Shown one piece after another: positions 1-8,792 of a DNA stretch of 64,000 nt (position 1 is the stretch's first letter; each line of letters starts with the position of its first letter). The stretch is from Verrucomicrobiota bacterium (GTDB taxonomy: Bacteria > Verrucomicrobiota > Kiritimatiellia > SS1-B-03-39 > UBA6053). The translations under genes were made by a program, and so were the position numbers. The stretch covers positions 57,217 through 121,216 of the forward strand of contig JAFIGC010000001.1 in assembly GCA_020831635.1 (NCBI GenBank), read 5' to 3'. A model generated the notes under the pieces. That model searched no databases. It was not told the DNA's origin and saw only the letters and a list, made by a program, of their open reading frames with translations.

Positions 1-393
1 AAATTCATTGGCGAGACGGGCGAGTTCGTCCTGGCGTTCGTCCCTGTCATCGTCCTCTGGCAAATCGAGGGACACTTCCCATCGGATGACCCGTTCTTCG
101 GGTTCGTCCGTCATCGCCCGCAAATCGGCCAAGGTTTTTTGATGCGTCTCCTTCAAAGCCCCCACCTCGCGCAGATACGTTTCCATGGCTTGAATTGCGG
201 CGGGATCCGTTTCGGGGTCCGCCCGCAGGTTCTCCAGACGATCCGCGATCCGTCTTTCCGTCGCTTCCGCCAGGCGCACATCCGCCTCCGCGCGACGCAC
301 CCGCGCCTCCACGTCCGCGGGCGCCGCAGATCCCCAAAAGGGCAGGCCGCAGAAACAGGCAAATAGAATGAATGAATGGAAACGCATGATCAT
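1..393 (-). CDS. Secreted coiled-coil protein, 3' part cut by window edge
   Basis: An open frame runs on the minus strand from ATG at 393 (second ATG at 387) to base 1 without a stop, so at least 131 residues belong to a gene whose end is outside the window. The first about 20 residues form a signal peptide (hydrophobic stretch FILFACFCGLPFW followed by GSAAPA). The rest is highly charged and rich in Glu, Arg, Ala and Leu with heptad-like spacing, as in a coiled coil, and an acidic patch (EDDDRDE) near the visible end. I do not recognise a family. It is probably a periplasmic or envelope protein. The signal peptide and codon pattern support this frame over overlapping shorter ones. Confidence 0.6.
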   Translation of the reverse strand, partial: MIMRFHSFILFACFCGLPFWGSAAPADVEARVRRAEADVRLAEATERRIADRLENLRADPETDPAAIQAMETYLREVGALKETHQKTLADLRAMTDEPEERVIRWEVSLDLPEDDDRDERQDELARLANEF

Positions 394-590
394 GATAAAG
401 CTTTGAGTCGGATTCACCGGGATACGTTCACCGGAAACATCCAACCGTACCTTCTTCAGCATGTATCCGAAGTCGGTAATTGTCAATCCGTCATTGCGAA
501 TGGGGTATTCTCTTACGTGCAAAATGGCCGGGCCAAGGATACCGTACCTGGAGTACCTCTATCCGCGTCCATTATCAATCCCCTTGGCTG

Positions 591-1589
591 CTAAAAGCGA
601 AAACCCACGCGCGCCCCGAGGATGGTGTATTCCAAGGTGACATCCCGATTCAGACCGGCAAAACGGCGTTCTCCGGTGAGGGTGTAATCAATTTCGACCT
701 GTTCCAGATAGATGCCGGCCAGGAAGTCGACCCGGTCGCCGAGTGGGAAAATGCCATACAGATTGCTTTCAATGGCCTTGTAAGTGAATTCGATGCCCTC
801 GAAATTATCCGCTCTCAGGCGCAGTCGGCTCATCGAGCTTTGGAAATCCAGAAACTTGAAAGTGGTTTCGGCCACGATTTGAATGCTGTTGGGATCGGCG
901 GGGTTGAAATCAAAGCGAAGTTCTCCGCCAAAGCCGTATTCGGGAATCACGGCCCGCTCCCGGTTGGTGCCGCGCCCCTGTCTGGCGAAAAGCCGTCGGG
1001 TTTCGCCTTCGAATTCCACCGAAGCCACGGAGCCGGCATCAATGGTATATTCGTAATCGGTGTATTGGAGCCCCAGGTGTAGCCAGGGGGAAAAGCGCAG
1101 GCGACCCTCCGGGTTCAGGGTCAGGGGCGTGATCCGAAAACCGCCGCCAAACCACAGGGATTCCGCTTCGATGGTGTAGGTGGTGTCGACTGGAACCAGA
1201 AGATACCCCAATTCCTGGCCTTCAAACGTGATGCCGGACACACTGAATCGAAATTCCTGTTGGGCCACCCCGGAGCCTTTGGCGGAACTTTGGCGATAAT
1301 CCATAAAAAAGGTCAGCCATTTCCCTTTGAGTTTGCCACCCAAAATCAGGGAATGTCCATCGTCCTTCAGGCCAAGCTCGCTAAAGTTCACGGTCAATCC
1401 GCCGGGGAGGAAGTCGTCTTCTTTGTTTTCCCCCACGGTTCCTTCCACATCCCTGAGCGTGCCCAGTCCACCGTAAATCTCGGTGGCAAAGCCTTTGGCG
1501 TCGCTTCGGCCACCGCCGATCCATTGGGCGTGAACGGGTCCGAGCGAGCAGAGTAGGCATAGAAAACTGAAAATAGATTTGATCGACAT
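591..1589 (-). CDS. Outer-membrane beta-barrel protein, family unknown
   Basis: This 332-residue protein starts with a clear signal peptide (MSIKSIFSFLCLLCSLGPVHA, cleaved about residue 21). The mature part alternates polar and hydrophobic residues in many short strands with glycine turns, and it ends in VGFRF. A C-terminal aromatic residue after a beta strand is the usual recognition signal for barrel assembly by BamA. No catalytic motif was seen, so a porin-like or structural outer-membrane role is inferred. It is transcribed divergently from nadA, with about 90 bp between the two starts. The specific substrate is unknown. Confidence 0.65.
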   Translation of the reverse strand: MSIKSIFSFLCLLCSLGPVHAQWIGGGRSDAKGFATEIYGGLGTLRDVEGTVGENKEDDFLPGGLTVNFSELGLKDDGHSLILGGKLKGKWLTFFMDYRQSSAKGSGVAQQEFRFSVSGITFEGQELGYLLVPVDTTYTIEAESLWFGGGFRITPLTLNPEGRLRFSPWLHLGLQYTDYEYTIDAGSVASVEFEGETRRLFARQGRGTNRERAVIPEYGFGGELRFDFNPADPNSIQIVAETTFKFLDFQSSMSRLRLRADNFEGIEFTYKAIESNLYGIFPLGDRVDFLAGIYLEQVEIDYTLTGERRFAGLNRDVTLEYTILGARVGFRF

Positions 1590-1682
1590 TTGACGGGTCT
1601 TTGCTTTTGTGTTGTTGCGATATCAGGGCGTTTGCGTGGGATTTAACCTTGTTTCCTTTGAAAATGCGAGTAGAATTTGCGC

Positions 1683-2669
1683 ATGATTTTATTGACCCCC
1701 AACACGAAAAATTCCCGGACATCCGAAGTGGATCTGGTTCCCGCCATTCAAAAGTTGAAACGGGAAATGAATGCCATCATTTTGGCGCATTACTATCAGG
1801 TGGATGAAATCCAGGATGTGGCCGATTTCATTGGGGACAGTTTGGATTTGTCCCGCAAGGCCGCGGACACGGATGCGGACGTGATTGTTTTTTGCGGGGT
1901 GCATTTCATGGCCGAGACCGCGAAAGTGCTTTCTCCGCACAAAACCGTTTTGCTGCCGGATTTGGCGGCGGGTTGTTCGCTGGCCGAAAGCGCGCCTCCG
2001 GAGGCGTTCAAGGCCTTTGTGGATGCGCACCCCAACCATTTGGTGGTCAATTACGTGAATACGTCCGCGGCCGTGAAGGCGCTGACGGATTATTGCGTGA
2101 CCTCTTCGAACGCGGTGCAGGTGATCAACAGCCTGCCCCCGGAACAAGAAATCATTTTTGGCCCCGACAAGTATCTGGGAGACTGGGTGCGCCGTGAAAC
2201 CGGTCGGGACATGCTGCTGTGGGAAGGGTCTTGCGAAGTGCATGAAATTTTCAGCGAACAGGCGATTTCGGAAATGATGCAGGAAAACCCTGGGGCCAAG
2301 GTATTGGTGCATCCCGAATGTCCCGGTCCGGTGCGGGATCTGGGGGATGTGGTGGGCAGCACCAAGCGCTTGTTGGAGGCGGTGGCCAACGGGCCGGAAG
2401 ACGCCACCTATATCGTGGTCACCGAGCCGGGCATCATTCACAAAATGAAGGAAGCCGCCCCCAAGGCGACCTTCCTGATGGCACCGGCCTCCGTGAGCGG
2501 CAGCGAAGAAGGGAGTTGCACCACCTGCAATACCTGCCCGCACATGAAGCGCAACACCTTGGAGAAGCTGTACCTGTGCATGAAAAATCGGTCTCCGGAA
2601 ATTTTTCTGGACGAGGAAATCGTGCGCAAGGCGCGAATTCCCATTGAACGCATGATCGCGATTGGTTAA
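1683..2669 (+). CDS. nadA: Quinolinate synthase A
   Basis: NadA condenses iminoaspartate with dihydroxyacetone phosphate to quinolinate in de novo NAD synthesis, in the cytoplasm, using a [4Fe-4S] cluster. The 328-residue sequence has the family's landmarks: AHYYQ near residue 36, GDSLDLSRKA near 51, FCGVHFMAETAK (cluster Cys about 71), HPECP (second Cys about 202) and CNTCPHMKRNTL (third cluster Cys about 285). Length is typical of the longer NadA type. ATG 1683 is preferred; an in-frame TTG at 1677 would add two residues, and neither has a strong ribosome binding site. No nadB or nadC lies next to it, so the pathway is split in this genome. Confidence 0.95.
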   Translation: MILLTPNTKNSRTSEVDLVPAIQKLKREMNAIILAHYYQVDEIQDVADFIGDSLDLSRKAADTDADVIVFCGVHFMAETAKVLSPHKTVLLPDLAAGCSLAESAPPEAFKAFVDAHPNHLVVNYVNTSAAVKALTDYCVTSSNAVQVINSLPPEQEIIFGPDKYLGDWVRRETGRDMLLWEGSCEVHEIFSEQAISEMMQENPGAKVLVHPECPGPVRDLGDVVGSTKRLLEAVANGPEDATYIVVTEPGIIHKMKEAAPKATFLMAPASVSGSEEGSCTTCNTCPHMKRNTLEKLYLCMKNRSPEIFLDEEIVRKARIPIERMIAIG

Positions 2670-2717
2670 TTATTTCACTTCAACCCAATGATATGCCTAT
2701 AAACAGGAGGAAAACAA

Positions 2718-3641
2718 ATGCCGGAAGTTGAATTGCAGAATGGTGCCTTGCAACAGGGGATGGATGAAGCCGTAAACGGGATTGCCGAAAACGGCGAAGC
2801 CGCCACGGAGTTGGCCCTGGATTTTGAAACCGTGGCCGAGCTTGCCAAAGTGGCCTCGCCATTTGTCGCTCAGTTGCTGTTGGCGATCCTCATTTTGATT
2901 GTGGGCCGCATTGTGGCGGGGATGATTCGATCGGTGATTCGAAAGGTCATGGAGAGTCGAAAAGTGGACCCGACGATCATCGGCTTTGTCGCCGGTTTGG
3001 TGTACGCGCTCATTATGGCCGGTGTCGTCCTGGCCGCCCTGCAACGGGTCGGCGTGCAAACCGCCTCCTTTGTTGCGATTATCGGTGCGGCGGGTTTGGC
3101 CGTGGGCTTGGCGCTTCAGGGATCGTTGGCGAATTTCGCGGCGGGCTTTATGCTGATCCTCTTCAAGCCATTCAAAGTCGGGAATTTCGTGGATGCGGGC
3201 GGAACCATGGGCATTGTCGAGGAAATCGGCATTTTCACCACCACCATGCGCACGCCCGACAACAAGGTCATCGTGGTGCCCAACAATGCCATCACCAGTG
3301 GAAATATCACCAACTTTTCCGCCCGCGATACCCGTCGGGTGGATCTCACCGTGGGAGTTAGCTACAGCGACAATCTTCAGGGCGTCAAGGAATTGTTGCT
3401 CAAGATGCTGGAGGACGACGAGCGGGTGCTGGACGACCCCGCCCCGACCGTGGGGGTGATTGAACTGGGGGACAGCAGTGTCAATTTCTGCGTCCGCCCC
3501 TGGGTGAACGCCGCCGACTTTTGGCCCGTGACCTTTGATTTGAATCAACGCATGAAAGAGCGTCTGGAAGCCGCAGGATACAGCATTCCCTTCCCGCAAC
3601 GGGACGTGCATCTGTATCAGGAAACCGTGGAGAAAAGCTAA
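2718..3641 (+). CDS. MscS-family small-conductance mechanosensitive channel
   Basis: This is a 307-residue inner-membrane protein of the MscS family, which opens under membrane tension and releases solutes on hypo-osmotic shock. After an acidic, Ala-rich N-terminus there are three hydrophobic segments (about residues 50-75, 93-115 and 118-145). The third carries the pore helix with Gly/Ala spacing (GAAGLAVGLALQGSLANFAAG), followed by the beta domain with VPN and the signature around ITNFS. The size matches the E. coli MscS type rather than the large MscK/YbdG types. A strong Shine-Dalgarno (AGGAGG at about 2706-2711) fixes the start. It follows nadA by 48 bp and may be cotranscribed with it. 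Confidence 0.92.
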   Translation: MPEVELQNGALQQGMDEAVNGIAENGEAATELALDFETVAELAKVASPFVAQLLLAILILIVGRIVAGMIRSVIRKVMESRKVDPTIIGFVAGLVYALIMAGVVLAALQRVGVQTASFVAIIGAAGLAVGLALQGSLANFAAGFMLILFKPFKVGNFVDAGGTMGIVEEIGIFTTTMRTPDNKVIVVPNNAITSGNITNFSARDTRRVDLTVGVSYSDNLQGVKELLLKMLEDDERVLDDPAPTVGVIELGDSSVNFCVRPWVNAADFWPVTFDLNQRMKERLEAAGYSIPFPQRDVHLYQETVEKS

Positions 3642-3675
3642 GACAAATTTCATCCGCAACTGAAACCGCATTTCT

Positions 3676-3763
3676 GAATCCTAATCGTAATCGTACGCAT
3701 AATCCTAATTGACGAACGAATCGTTTCTTTTGAGTACGATTAGGATTAGGTTTAGGATTTCAA
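3676..3763. repeat. GATTACG/TTAGGATT-type inverted repeat hairpin
   Basis: Two arms (about 3676-3710 and 3732-3763), made of repeated AATCCTAATCG / CGATTAGGATT units, are imperfect reverse complements around a roughly 20-base loop. The composition resembles the larger GATTACG hairpins at 26836-26922 and 30221-30307. It lies 35 bp after the channel gene and could act as a terminator or mRNA-end hairpin, but there is no T-run typical of an intrinsic terminator. The rest of 3642-3867 holds nothing else I can identify. Confidence 0.6.
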
Positions 3764-3867
3764 GTGTGCTCAGTCACTGTATTCAAATTTCTGAACAGTC
3801 ACACTTTTTGACGTCATCTTCCTTTTGAATATGATTGAACCCAACCCAACCCCACCAGGAGACCCCC

Positions 3868-4080
3868 ATGGAATTCGTGAAAATTGCAAACTACAACAAC
3901 AAGCTGACTGCGGAGACCTCGGCACATTTGCTGGACGAAAAGGACATTCCGTACCAGATCCACAGCGATGAAGGGCTCTTCGGAGAAGGCGGGGTCAGCC
4001 CCTACGTCTTCTTAAGCGTGCCCACGGAACGGGAAGCGGAAGCGCGGGAAATCCTGGATGCGGTCAGCCCCAACGAGTGA
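3868..4080 (+). CDS. DUF2007-type small protein (putative signal-transducing domain)
   Basis: A 70-residue protein matches the compact ferredoxin-like DUF2007 pattern: an N-terminal strand (FVKIAN), a helix (AETSAHLLDEKDIPYQI), a middle acidic loop, a second strand (PYVFLSVP) and a final helix with the typical E.EAREIL ending. Family members are small cytosolic proteins of unproven function, often proposed to sense or bind small ligands or to interact with PII-like proteins. The start at ATG 3868 is chosen because a Shine-Dalgarno (CCAGGAG) sits 5-11 bases upstream; an upstream ATG at 3835 would add an unstructured Pro/Gln-rich leader. Confidence 0.75.
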   Translation: MEFVKIANYNNKLTAETSAHLLDEKDIPYQIHSDEGLFGEGGVSPYVFLSVPTEREAEAREILDAVSPNE

Positions 4081-4165
4081 GTGCCTTCATCATATCGTAG
4101 GATTCCCGATGATTTCTATAGTATGGTGGGCTCTCTGATTTGAACCCCAACCCACTGGTTTTTCC

Positions 4166-5872
4166 ATGTACATTTCTCCCCATGCCGATTTGCGTTTCGA
4201 GCCTTTTTCCCGTCGCGGGAGCTATTTGAATTTCCGTCGGTTTGACGGGATCACCTCTCCGGAAAAAAATATGAGCGGGGTCTATCTGAGACAATGCAAC
4301 GGCGCCCGCTTTTACGATCATACCCTGGCCCGCGTGACCTTGAACGGACGGGACCCGGTCAGCGCTTGGGACGAGGCCAAACTGATCCTGACGCCCGAGG
4401 AAGGTCAGGGTCAGGTGGAGATTGTGTTCGACGGCACCGACGCGGTTCGCATGCGGGGGGCGGATTGTGAACTGGAATTGGAATTCGCCCCCCACATGGG
4501 GGCTTCCATGTATCCTGCCCGCAACGGCGCTTGGGAGGTCAATGCGCGGGGCTGTCATCGCAAGGTTTTGATGCATACGCTCCTGGGGATCCTGGAGCCC
4601 CTCACGGATTGGGAAGGGGAAAACAGCCGTCGAATGGTGGCCCGCATGGCACCGGACGCCGATGGCCAATGGGAATTGGCCCTGGACGTGTATTTGAGCA
4701 CCTGGAACCCTCGGGAGTTTCGTCCGCTGGAGGCCGGTGAAAACGAAATCCGACAAGATTTTGCGGACTTTTTGGGACGGATTTCGATCTGTGCGCCCGA
4801 ATTCGAGGAGGCCCGGATTCGGGCCGCGTACGTCAATTGGTCCGCCATTGTGCGACCCAGCGGCAACTTCATGCGTCCGGCCATGCTCATGAGCAAAAAC
4901 CATATGGCCAACGTCTGGAGCTGGGACCACGCCTTCAATGCCATGGCTCACATGGCGGGCGATCCCGAACTTGCCTGGGATCAGATGATGCTGATGGCGG
5001 ACCGTCAGAACGAACACGGCGCTTTTCCCGACGCCCAGAACGATGTACACGAACATTTCAATTTCTGCAAACCGCCGATACACGGTTGGGCGGTGTCCCG
5101 CCTGCGGGCCACGCGTCCCGAATTTTTCACCCCGGAGCGACTTCGCGAAACCGTGGGATGGCTGGAACCCTGGACGCGGTGGTGGTTGAACCACCGGCTT
5201 TGGGAAGAAGGAGGTCTGCCCATTTACCTGCATGGCAACGACAGCGGATGGGACAACAGCACCTTTTTCCTCAAAGGCGTGCCCGTGTTCACCCCGGATC
5301 TCCCCGCGTTTTTGGTGTTGCAGTGTCGGGAGCTTTCCCAACTTCACCATATGCTGGGGCAGCATGCCGACGCCCAATACTGGATGGGGCAGTCGGAACG
5401 TTTGTTGAACTTGCTGCTGGAAACGCTTTGGGACGGGGAGCGGTTCCACGCGATCCGCCTTCCCCAAAACGAGAAAATTTCCACCGACACCCTCATCGAA
5501 ACCATTCCCCTGGTGCTGGGCGATCTCTTGCCCGAGGAAATCCGCACCAAAGTCGTGGCCCGCTTGCATCGGTATCTGACCCCGCACGGTCCCGCCACCG
5601 AGCATCCCGAAAGTCCCCATTACAAATCCGACGGCTATTGGCGCGGTCCGATTTGGGCGCCCTCCACCTTCCTCCTGGTTGATGGATTGAGGCGGGGCGG
5701 ACACCGGGATCTTGCGGACGATATCGCGGACCGTTTTCTGAAACTGTGCGCGAAATCGGGTTTCGCGGAAAATTTCGACGCCCTCACCGGCGAGCCGCTC
5801 CGCGACAAAGCTTACACTTGGACCTCAAGCGTCTTTTTGATTTTGGCCGCCGGACGGGTGGGGGGGAAATGA
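4166..5872 (+). CDS. GH63-like glucosidase / MGH-type (six-hairpin fold)
   Basis: This 568-residue protein resembles bacterial GH63 enzymes and mannosylglycerate-hydrolase relatives, inverting enzymes with an (alpha/alpha)6 catalytic barrel. Supporting landmarks are WSWDHAFNAMA near residue 251, GAFPDA about 289, a GNDSGWDNST stretch about 355 (usual location of the catalytic Asp), YWRGPIWAPS about 490, and the closing FAENFDALTGEPL...AYTWTSSVFL. No signal peptide is visible, so a cytoplasmic role in hydrolysing short glucosides or compatible solutes (mannosylglycerate or glucosylglycerate type) is inferred. It stands alone between the DUF2007 gene and the acc cluster. Exact substrate cannot be read from sequence. 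Confidence 0.8.
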   Translation: MYISPHADLRFEPFSRRGSYLNFRRFDGITSPEKNMSGVYLRQCNGARFYDHTLARVTLNGRDPVSAWDEAKLILTPEEGQGQVEIVFDGTDAVRMRGADCELELEFAPHMGASMYPARNGAWEVNARGCHRKVLMHTLLGILEPLTDWEGENSRRMVARMAPDADGQWELALDVYLSTWNPREFRPLEAGENEIRQDFADFLGRISICAPEFEEARIRAAYVNWSAIVRPSGNFMRPAMLMSKNHMANVWSWDHAFNAMAHMAGDPELAWDQMMLMADRQNEHGAFPDAQNDVHEHFNFCKPPIHGWAVSRLRATRPEFFTPERLRETVGWLEPWTRWWLNHRLWEEGGLPIYLHGNDSGWDNSTFFLKGVPVFTPDLPAFLVLQCRELSQLHHMLGQHADAQYWMGQSERLLNLLLETLWDGERFHAIRLPQNEKISTDTLIETIPLVLGDLLPEEIRTKVVARLHRYLTPHGPATEHPESPHYKSDGYWRGPIWAPSTFLLVDGLRRGGHRDLADDIADRFLKLCAKSGFAENFDALTGEPLRDKAYTWTSSVFLILAAGRVGGK

Positions 5873-6009
5873 CGGGAGCTGACCAAAGGCTTTACATTTT
5901 CAATTGGCTTTGCTTGAATTTCTTTCCTCGACAGATCGTTAGACAATCGTTAGTACTTATCATCATTCACTTTCCGCATTGATTTTGCCCACCCCTTAGG
6001 AGACATCCG

Positions 6010-6471
6010 ATGGATTTCAAAGATCTGAAAAAAATTATCGAACTGGTCAAGGAAAACGACATTATGGAGTTGGAGCTTCAGGATGGCGATTTTCGTTTGG
6101 CCACCAAACTGCGTGGCAACGACCCGGTTTATGTGACCACATCCGCCGCACCCCAAGCGCCCTCCGCATCGCCCGCCCCCTCGGCGCCGCAAGCGTCCGG
6201 CGGCGAAATGCCGCCGGCCCCGAAAGTGGACGCGCCGTCCATTAAATCCCCCATGGTGGGCACCTTTTACCGTTCCTCCTCACCGGATGCCGATCCATTT
6301 GTGAAAGCCGGGGATCTGGTGGAAGCCGATTCGACCGTTTGCATCATCGAGGCCATGAAAGTGATGAACGAAATCAAGGCGGAAGTCACCGGACGGATTA
6401 CCAAAATTTTGGTGGAAAATGCCGAAGCCGTGGAATTCGGTCAACCGCTGTTTGAAATTGAACCCGCCTAA
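6010..6471 (+). CDS. accB: Biotin carboxyl carrier protein of acetyl-CoA carboxylase
   Basis: AccB carries the covalently bound biotin that shuttles carboxylate during malonyl-CoA formation, the first step of fatty-acid synthesis. The 153-residue sequence has the expected layout: an N-terminal helix ([13 protein letters not shown]), a Pro/Ala-rich linker about residues 45-75, and a C-terminal biotinyl domain starting at [10 protein letters not shown] with the biotin-lysine motif EAMKVMNEI near residue 118. It is followed after only 9 bp by accC, the standard bacterial arrangement. An AGGAG Shine-Dalgarno at 5998-6002 supports the start. Confidence 0.96.
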   Translation: MDFKDLKKIIELVKENDIMELELQDGDFRLATKLRGNDPVYVTTSAAPQAPSASPAPSAPQASGGEMPPAPKVDAPSIKSPMVGTFYRSSSPDADPFVKAGDLVEADSTVCIIEAMKVMNEIKAEVTGRITKILVENAEAVEFGQPLFEIEPA

Positions 6472-6480
6472 GGAGCCGTT

Positions 6481-7845
6481 ATGCAACGAGTTCTGATTGC
6501 CAACCGCGGGGAAATCGCACTCCGCATTATCCGAGCCTGTCGTGAGTTGGGCATCCACACCGTGGCCGTCTATAGTCAGGCGGACCGCGACGCCACCCAC
6601 GTGCAACTGGCGGACGACGCGATTTGCATCGGACCGGCCGCCGCTTCCGACAGCTACCTGAAAATCTCCAACATCATTAGCGCCGCCGAGGTTACGGACG
6701 TGGACGCCATTCACCCGGGCTACGGCTTTCTGGCGGAAAACGCGGATTTCGCCGAGATTTGCGCCAAGTGCAATTTGAAATTCATCGGTCCTTCCCCGGA
6801 GGCCATTCGCAAGATGGGCGATAAAAACACGGCCCGGGAAACCATGAAGGCCGGAGGCGTGCCCATCACCCCGGGAAGTGACGGTCTGGTGGCCAATGAA
6901 CAGGACGCCCTGCGCATTTCCCGCGAAATCGGCTATCCGGTGATTATCAAAGCCACCGCCGGCGGGGGCGGCAAAGGCATGCGCGTGGCCCACAACGACA
7001 TGACCTTGGTCAACGCCTTCACCACCGCTCGTCACGAGGCGGAGCGCGCCTTTGGCAATGCCGGGGTTTACATCGAAAAATACGTGGAAAGCGCCCGCCA
7101 CATCGAAGTGCAGATCATGGCGGATGAGCACGGGAACGTGGTGCATCTCGGGGAGCGCGATTGCAGTATGCAGCGTCGCAACCAGAAGGTGCTGGAAGAA
7201 GCGCCTTCCCCCGCCTTGGAACCGGAGGTGCGCGCCAAGCTCGGCGCGGCGGCCATCAAGGCGGCCAAAGCCGTGAATTACGCCAATGCGGGCACGGTGG
7301 AGTTTTTGTATGACGAGTTGGCCGGGGAATTTTATTTCATGGAGATGAACACCCGCATCCAGGTGGAACATCCCGTCACCGAAGAGGTGACCGGCATCGA
7401 CCTGATCAAGGAACAAATTCGGGTGGCCATGGGCGAAAAACTCAGCTTTACCCAGGACGACATCAAAATGCGGGGCCACGCCATCGAATTTCGTGTGAAT
7501 GCCGAAGATCCGGCCCGCAATTTCGCGCCGTCTCCGGGCAAAATCCATTGGGTAAACTTTCCGGGCGGCTTCGGAGTGCGCATCGATTCCGCCGTCTATC
7601 CCGGTTATGTGATTCCCCCTTATTACGACAGCATGGTGGCCAAACTGATCGTGCGCGGACGCAACCGCGAAGAAGCGTTGGCCCGACTCGACCGCGCCTT
7701 GAGCGAATTTTTCATCGACGGCCCCAAAACCACCATTCCGTTGGGCTTGGCCCTGTTGAAGGACGGCCAGTTCCTGAGTGGCAAGTACAACACCGGCTAC
7801 CTGGAAAAATTCATGAAAACGTATCGTCCCGAAGAAGACGATTGA
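6481..7845 (+). CDS. accC: Biotin carboxylase subunit of acetyl-CoA carboxylase
   Basis: AccC carboxylates AccB-bound biotin using ATP and bicarbonate. The 454-residue length and motifs fit: the N-terminal [25 protein letters not shown], the ATP-grasp glycine loop [12 protein letters not shown] near residue 160, [32 protein letters not shown] (metal and bicarbonate site, about 287-300), and the C-terminal domain ending near GYLEKF. It is the second gene of the accB-accC-pfkB cluster, with an AGGAG site 5 bases before the ATG. No carboxyltransferase genes (accA, accD) are in the window. Confidence 0.97.
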   Translation: MQRVLIANRGEIALRIIRACRELGIHTVAVYSQADRDATHVQLADDAICIGPAAASDSYLKISNIISAAEVTDVDAIHPGYGFLAENADFAEICAKCNLKFIGPSPEAIRKMGDKNTARETMKAGGVPITPGSDGLVANEQDALRISREIGYPVIIKATAGGGGKGMRVAHNDMTLVNAFTTARHEAERAFGNAGVYIEKYVESARHIEVQIMADEHGNVVHLGERDCSMQRRNQKVLEEAPSPALEPEVRAKLGAAAIKAAKAVNYANAGTVEFLYDELAGEFYFMEMNTRIQVEHPVTEEVTGIDLIKEQIRVAMGEKLSFTQDDIKMRGHAIEFRVNAEDPARNFAPSPGKIHWVNFPGGFGVRIDSAVYPGYVIPPYYDSMVAKLIVRGRNREEALARLDRALSEFFIDGPKTTIPLGLALLKDGQFLSGKYNTGYLEKFMKTYRPEEDD

Positions 7846-7874
7846 AATAAAACGTAAAGCGAGATCTGTAAAAC

Positions 7875-8792
7875 ATGACGCAACCGAAACTCGTGATCGT
7901 CGGCTCCATTGGCATTGATCACATCGAAACCCCGTCCGAAAAAAAAGAAAATCTGCTTGGAGGCTCCGCCAGCTATGCCTGTGCCGCGGCCTCCTTTTTC
8001 ACGCCGTCCGCCATGGTCGGGGTGGTGGGGGATGATTTCCCCCCGGAATTTCTGGCGTTGTATCAAAAATTTTCCGTGGACCTGACCGGACTGCAAAAAC
8101 GCGAGGGGCGCACCTTTTCCTGGAGCGGCGTGTACGAGGAAAACATGGACAACCGGGAAACCCTCGAAACCGTGCTCGGGGTGTTCGAGACGTTTCAGCC
8201 CGTGTTGCCGGAATCCTACAAAGCCGCGCCCCATGTCTTTTTGGGCAACATGGCCCCCGAATTGCAGTTGCGCGTGCTCGATCAGATGGACGACCCCCTG
8301 TTTGTGCTCGTCGACACCATGGATTTGTGGATTAACATTGCCCGCGAGAAACTCCTCGAGGTCATCGGCCGGGTGCACATGCTCACCCTCAACGAATCCG
8401 AAGCCCGTTTGTTGACCGGCACCCACAATTTGGTGGATGCCGCCCACGAATTGCTCAAGCTCGGTCCCGCCTATGTCCTGGTGAAAAAAGGGGAGCACGG
8501 CAGCATGTTATTCAGTCAAAAGGGCACCTACATCCAGCCCGCCTTTCCTTTGCGCAACGTGTTGGACCCCACCGGCGCGGGCGACTGCTTCGCAGGGGCG
8601 CTTATGGGATGGCTGGCCTCCAAAAGCGCATGTTCGGCCCGGGACATCCGTCAGGCCATGGTGCGGGGATCGGTGGTGGCTTCTTTTGGCGTGGAGGCCT
8701 TTAGTCTGGACCGTTTGGTGCGTCTGACCCCGGAAGAGATTCGGGAGCGCACCCAAGACTTGTTGTCGATGATGTCTCCCGAAGGAACGTAA
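7875..8792 (+). CDS. PfkB-family carbohydrate kinase
   Basis: This 305-residue sugar or nucleoside kinase of the ribokinase/PfkB superfamily transfers phosphate from ATP. The glycine pair LLGGSASYA near residue 35 (substrate lid region) and the C-terminal signature DPTGAGDCFAGALMG near residue 235, which contains the catalytic Asp and anion hole, are intact. The specific substrate is not evident; ribokinase, fructokinase and adenosine-kinase-like members share this architecture. It begins 29 bp after accC on the same strand and is probably cotranscribed. Its last 92 bp overlap, tail to tail, the flippase gene on the other strand. Confidence 0.88.
   Translation: MTQPKLVIVGSIGIDHIETPSEKKENLLGGSASYACAAASFFTPSAMVGVVGDDFPPEFLALYQKFSVDLTGLQKREGRTFSWSGVYEENMDNRETLETVLGVFETFQPVLPESYKAAPHVFLGNMAPELQLRVLDQMDDPLFVLVDTMDLWINIAREKLLEVIGRVHMLTLNESEARLLTGTHNLVDAAHELLKLGPAYVLVKKGEHGSMLFSQKGTYIQPAFPLRNVLDPTGAGDCFAGALMGWLASKSACSARDIRQAMVRGSVVASFGVEAFSLDRLVRLTPEEIRERTQDLLSMMSPEGT

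Noticed and set aside
3676-3763. Telomere-like TTAGG repeats or a replication end
   Set aside because: Only a few units, arranged as a hairpin between chromosomal genes; nothing indicates a linear end or origin.
4064-5704. Long minus-strand frame opposite the GH63-like gene
   Set aside because: No motifs, and the plus strand has clear family signatures over the same bases.
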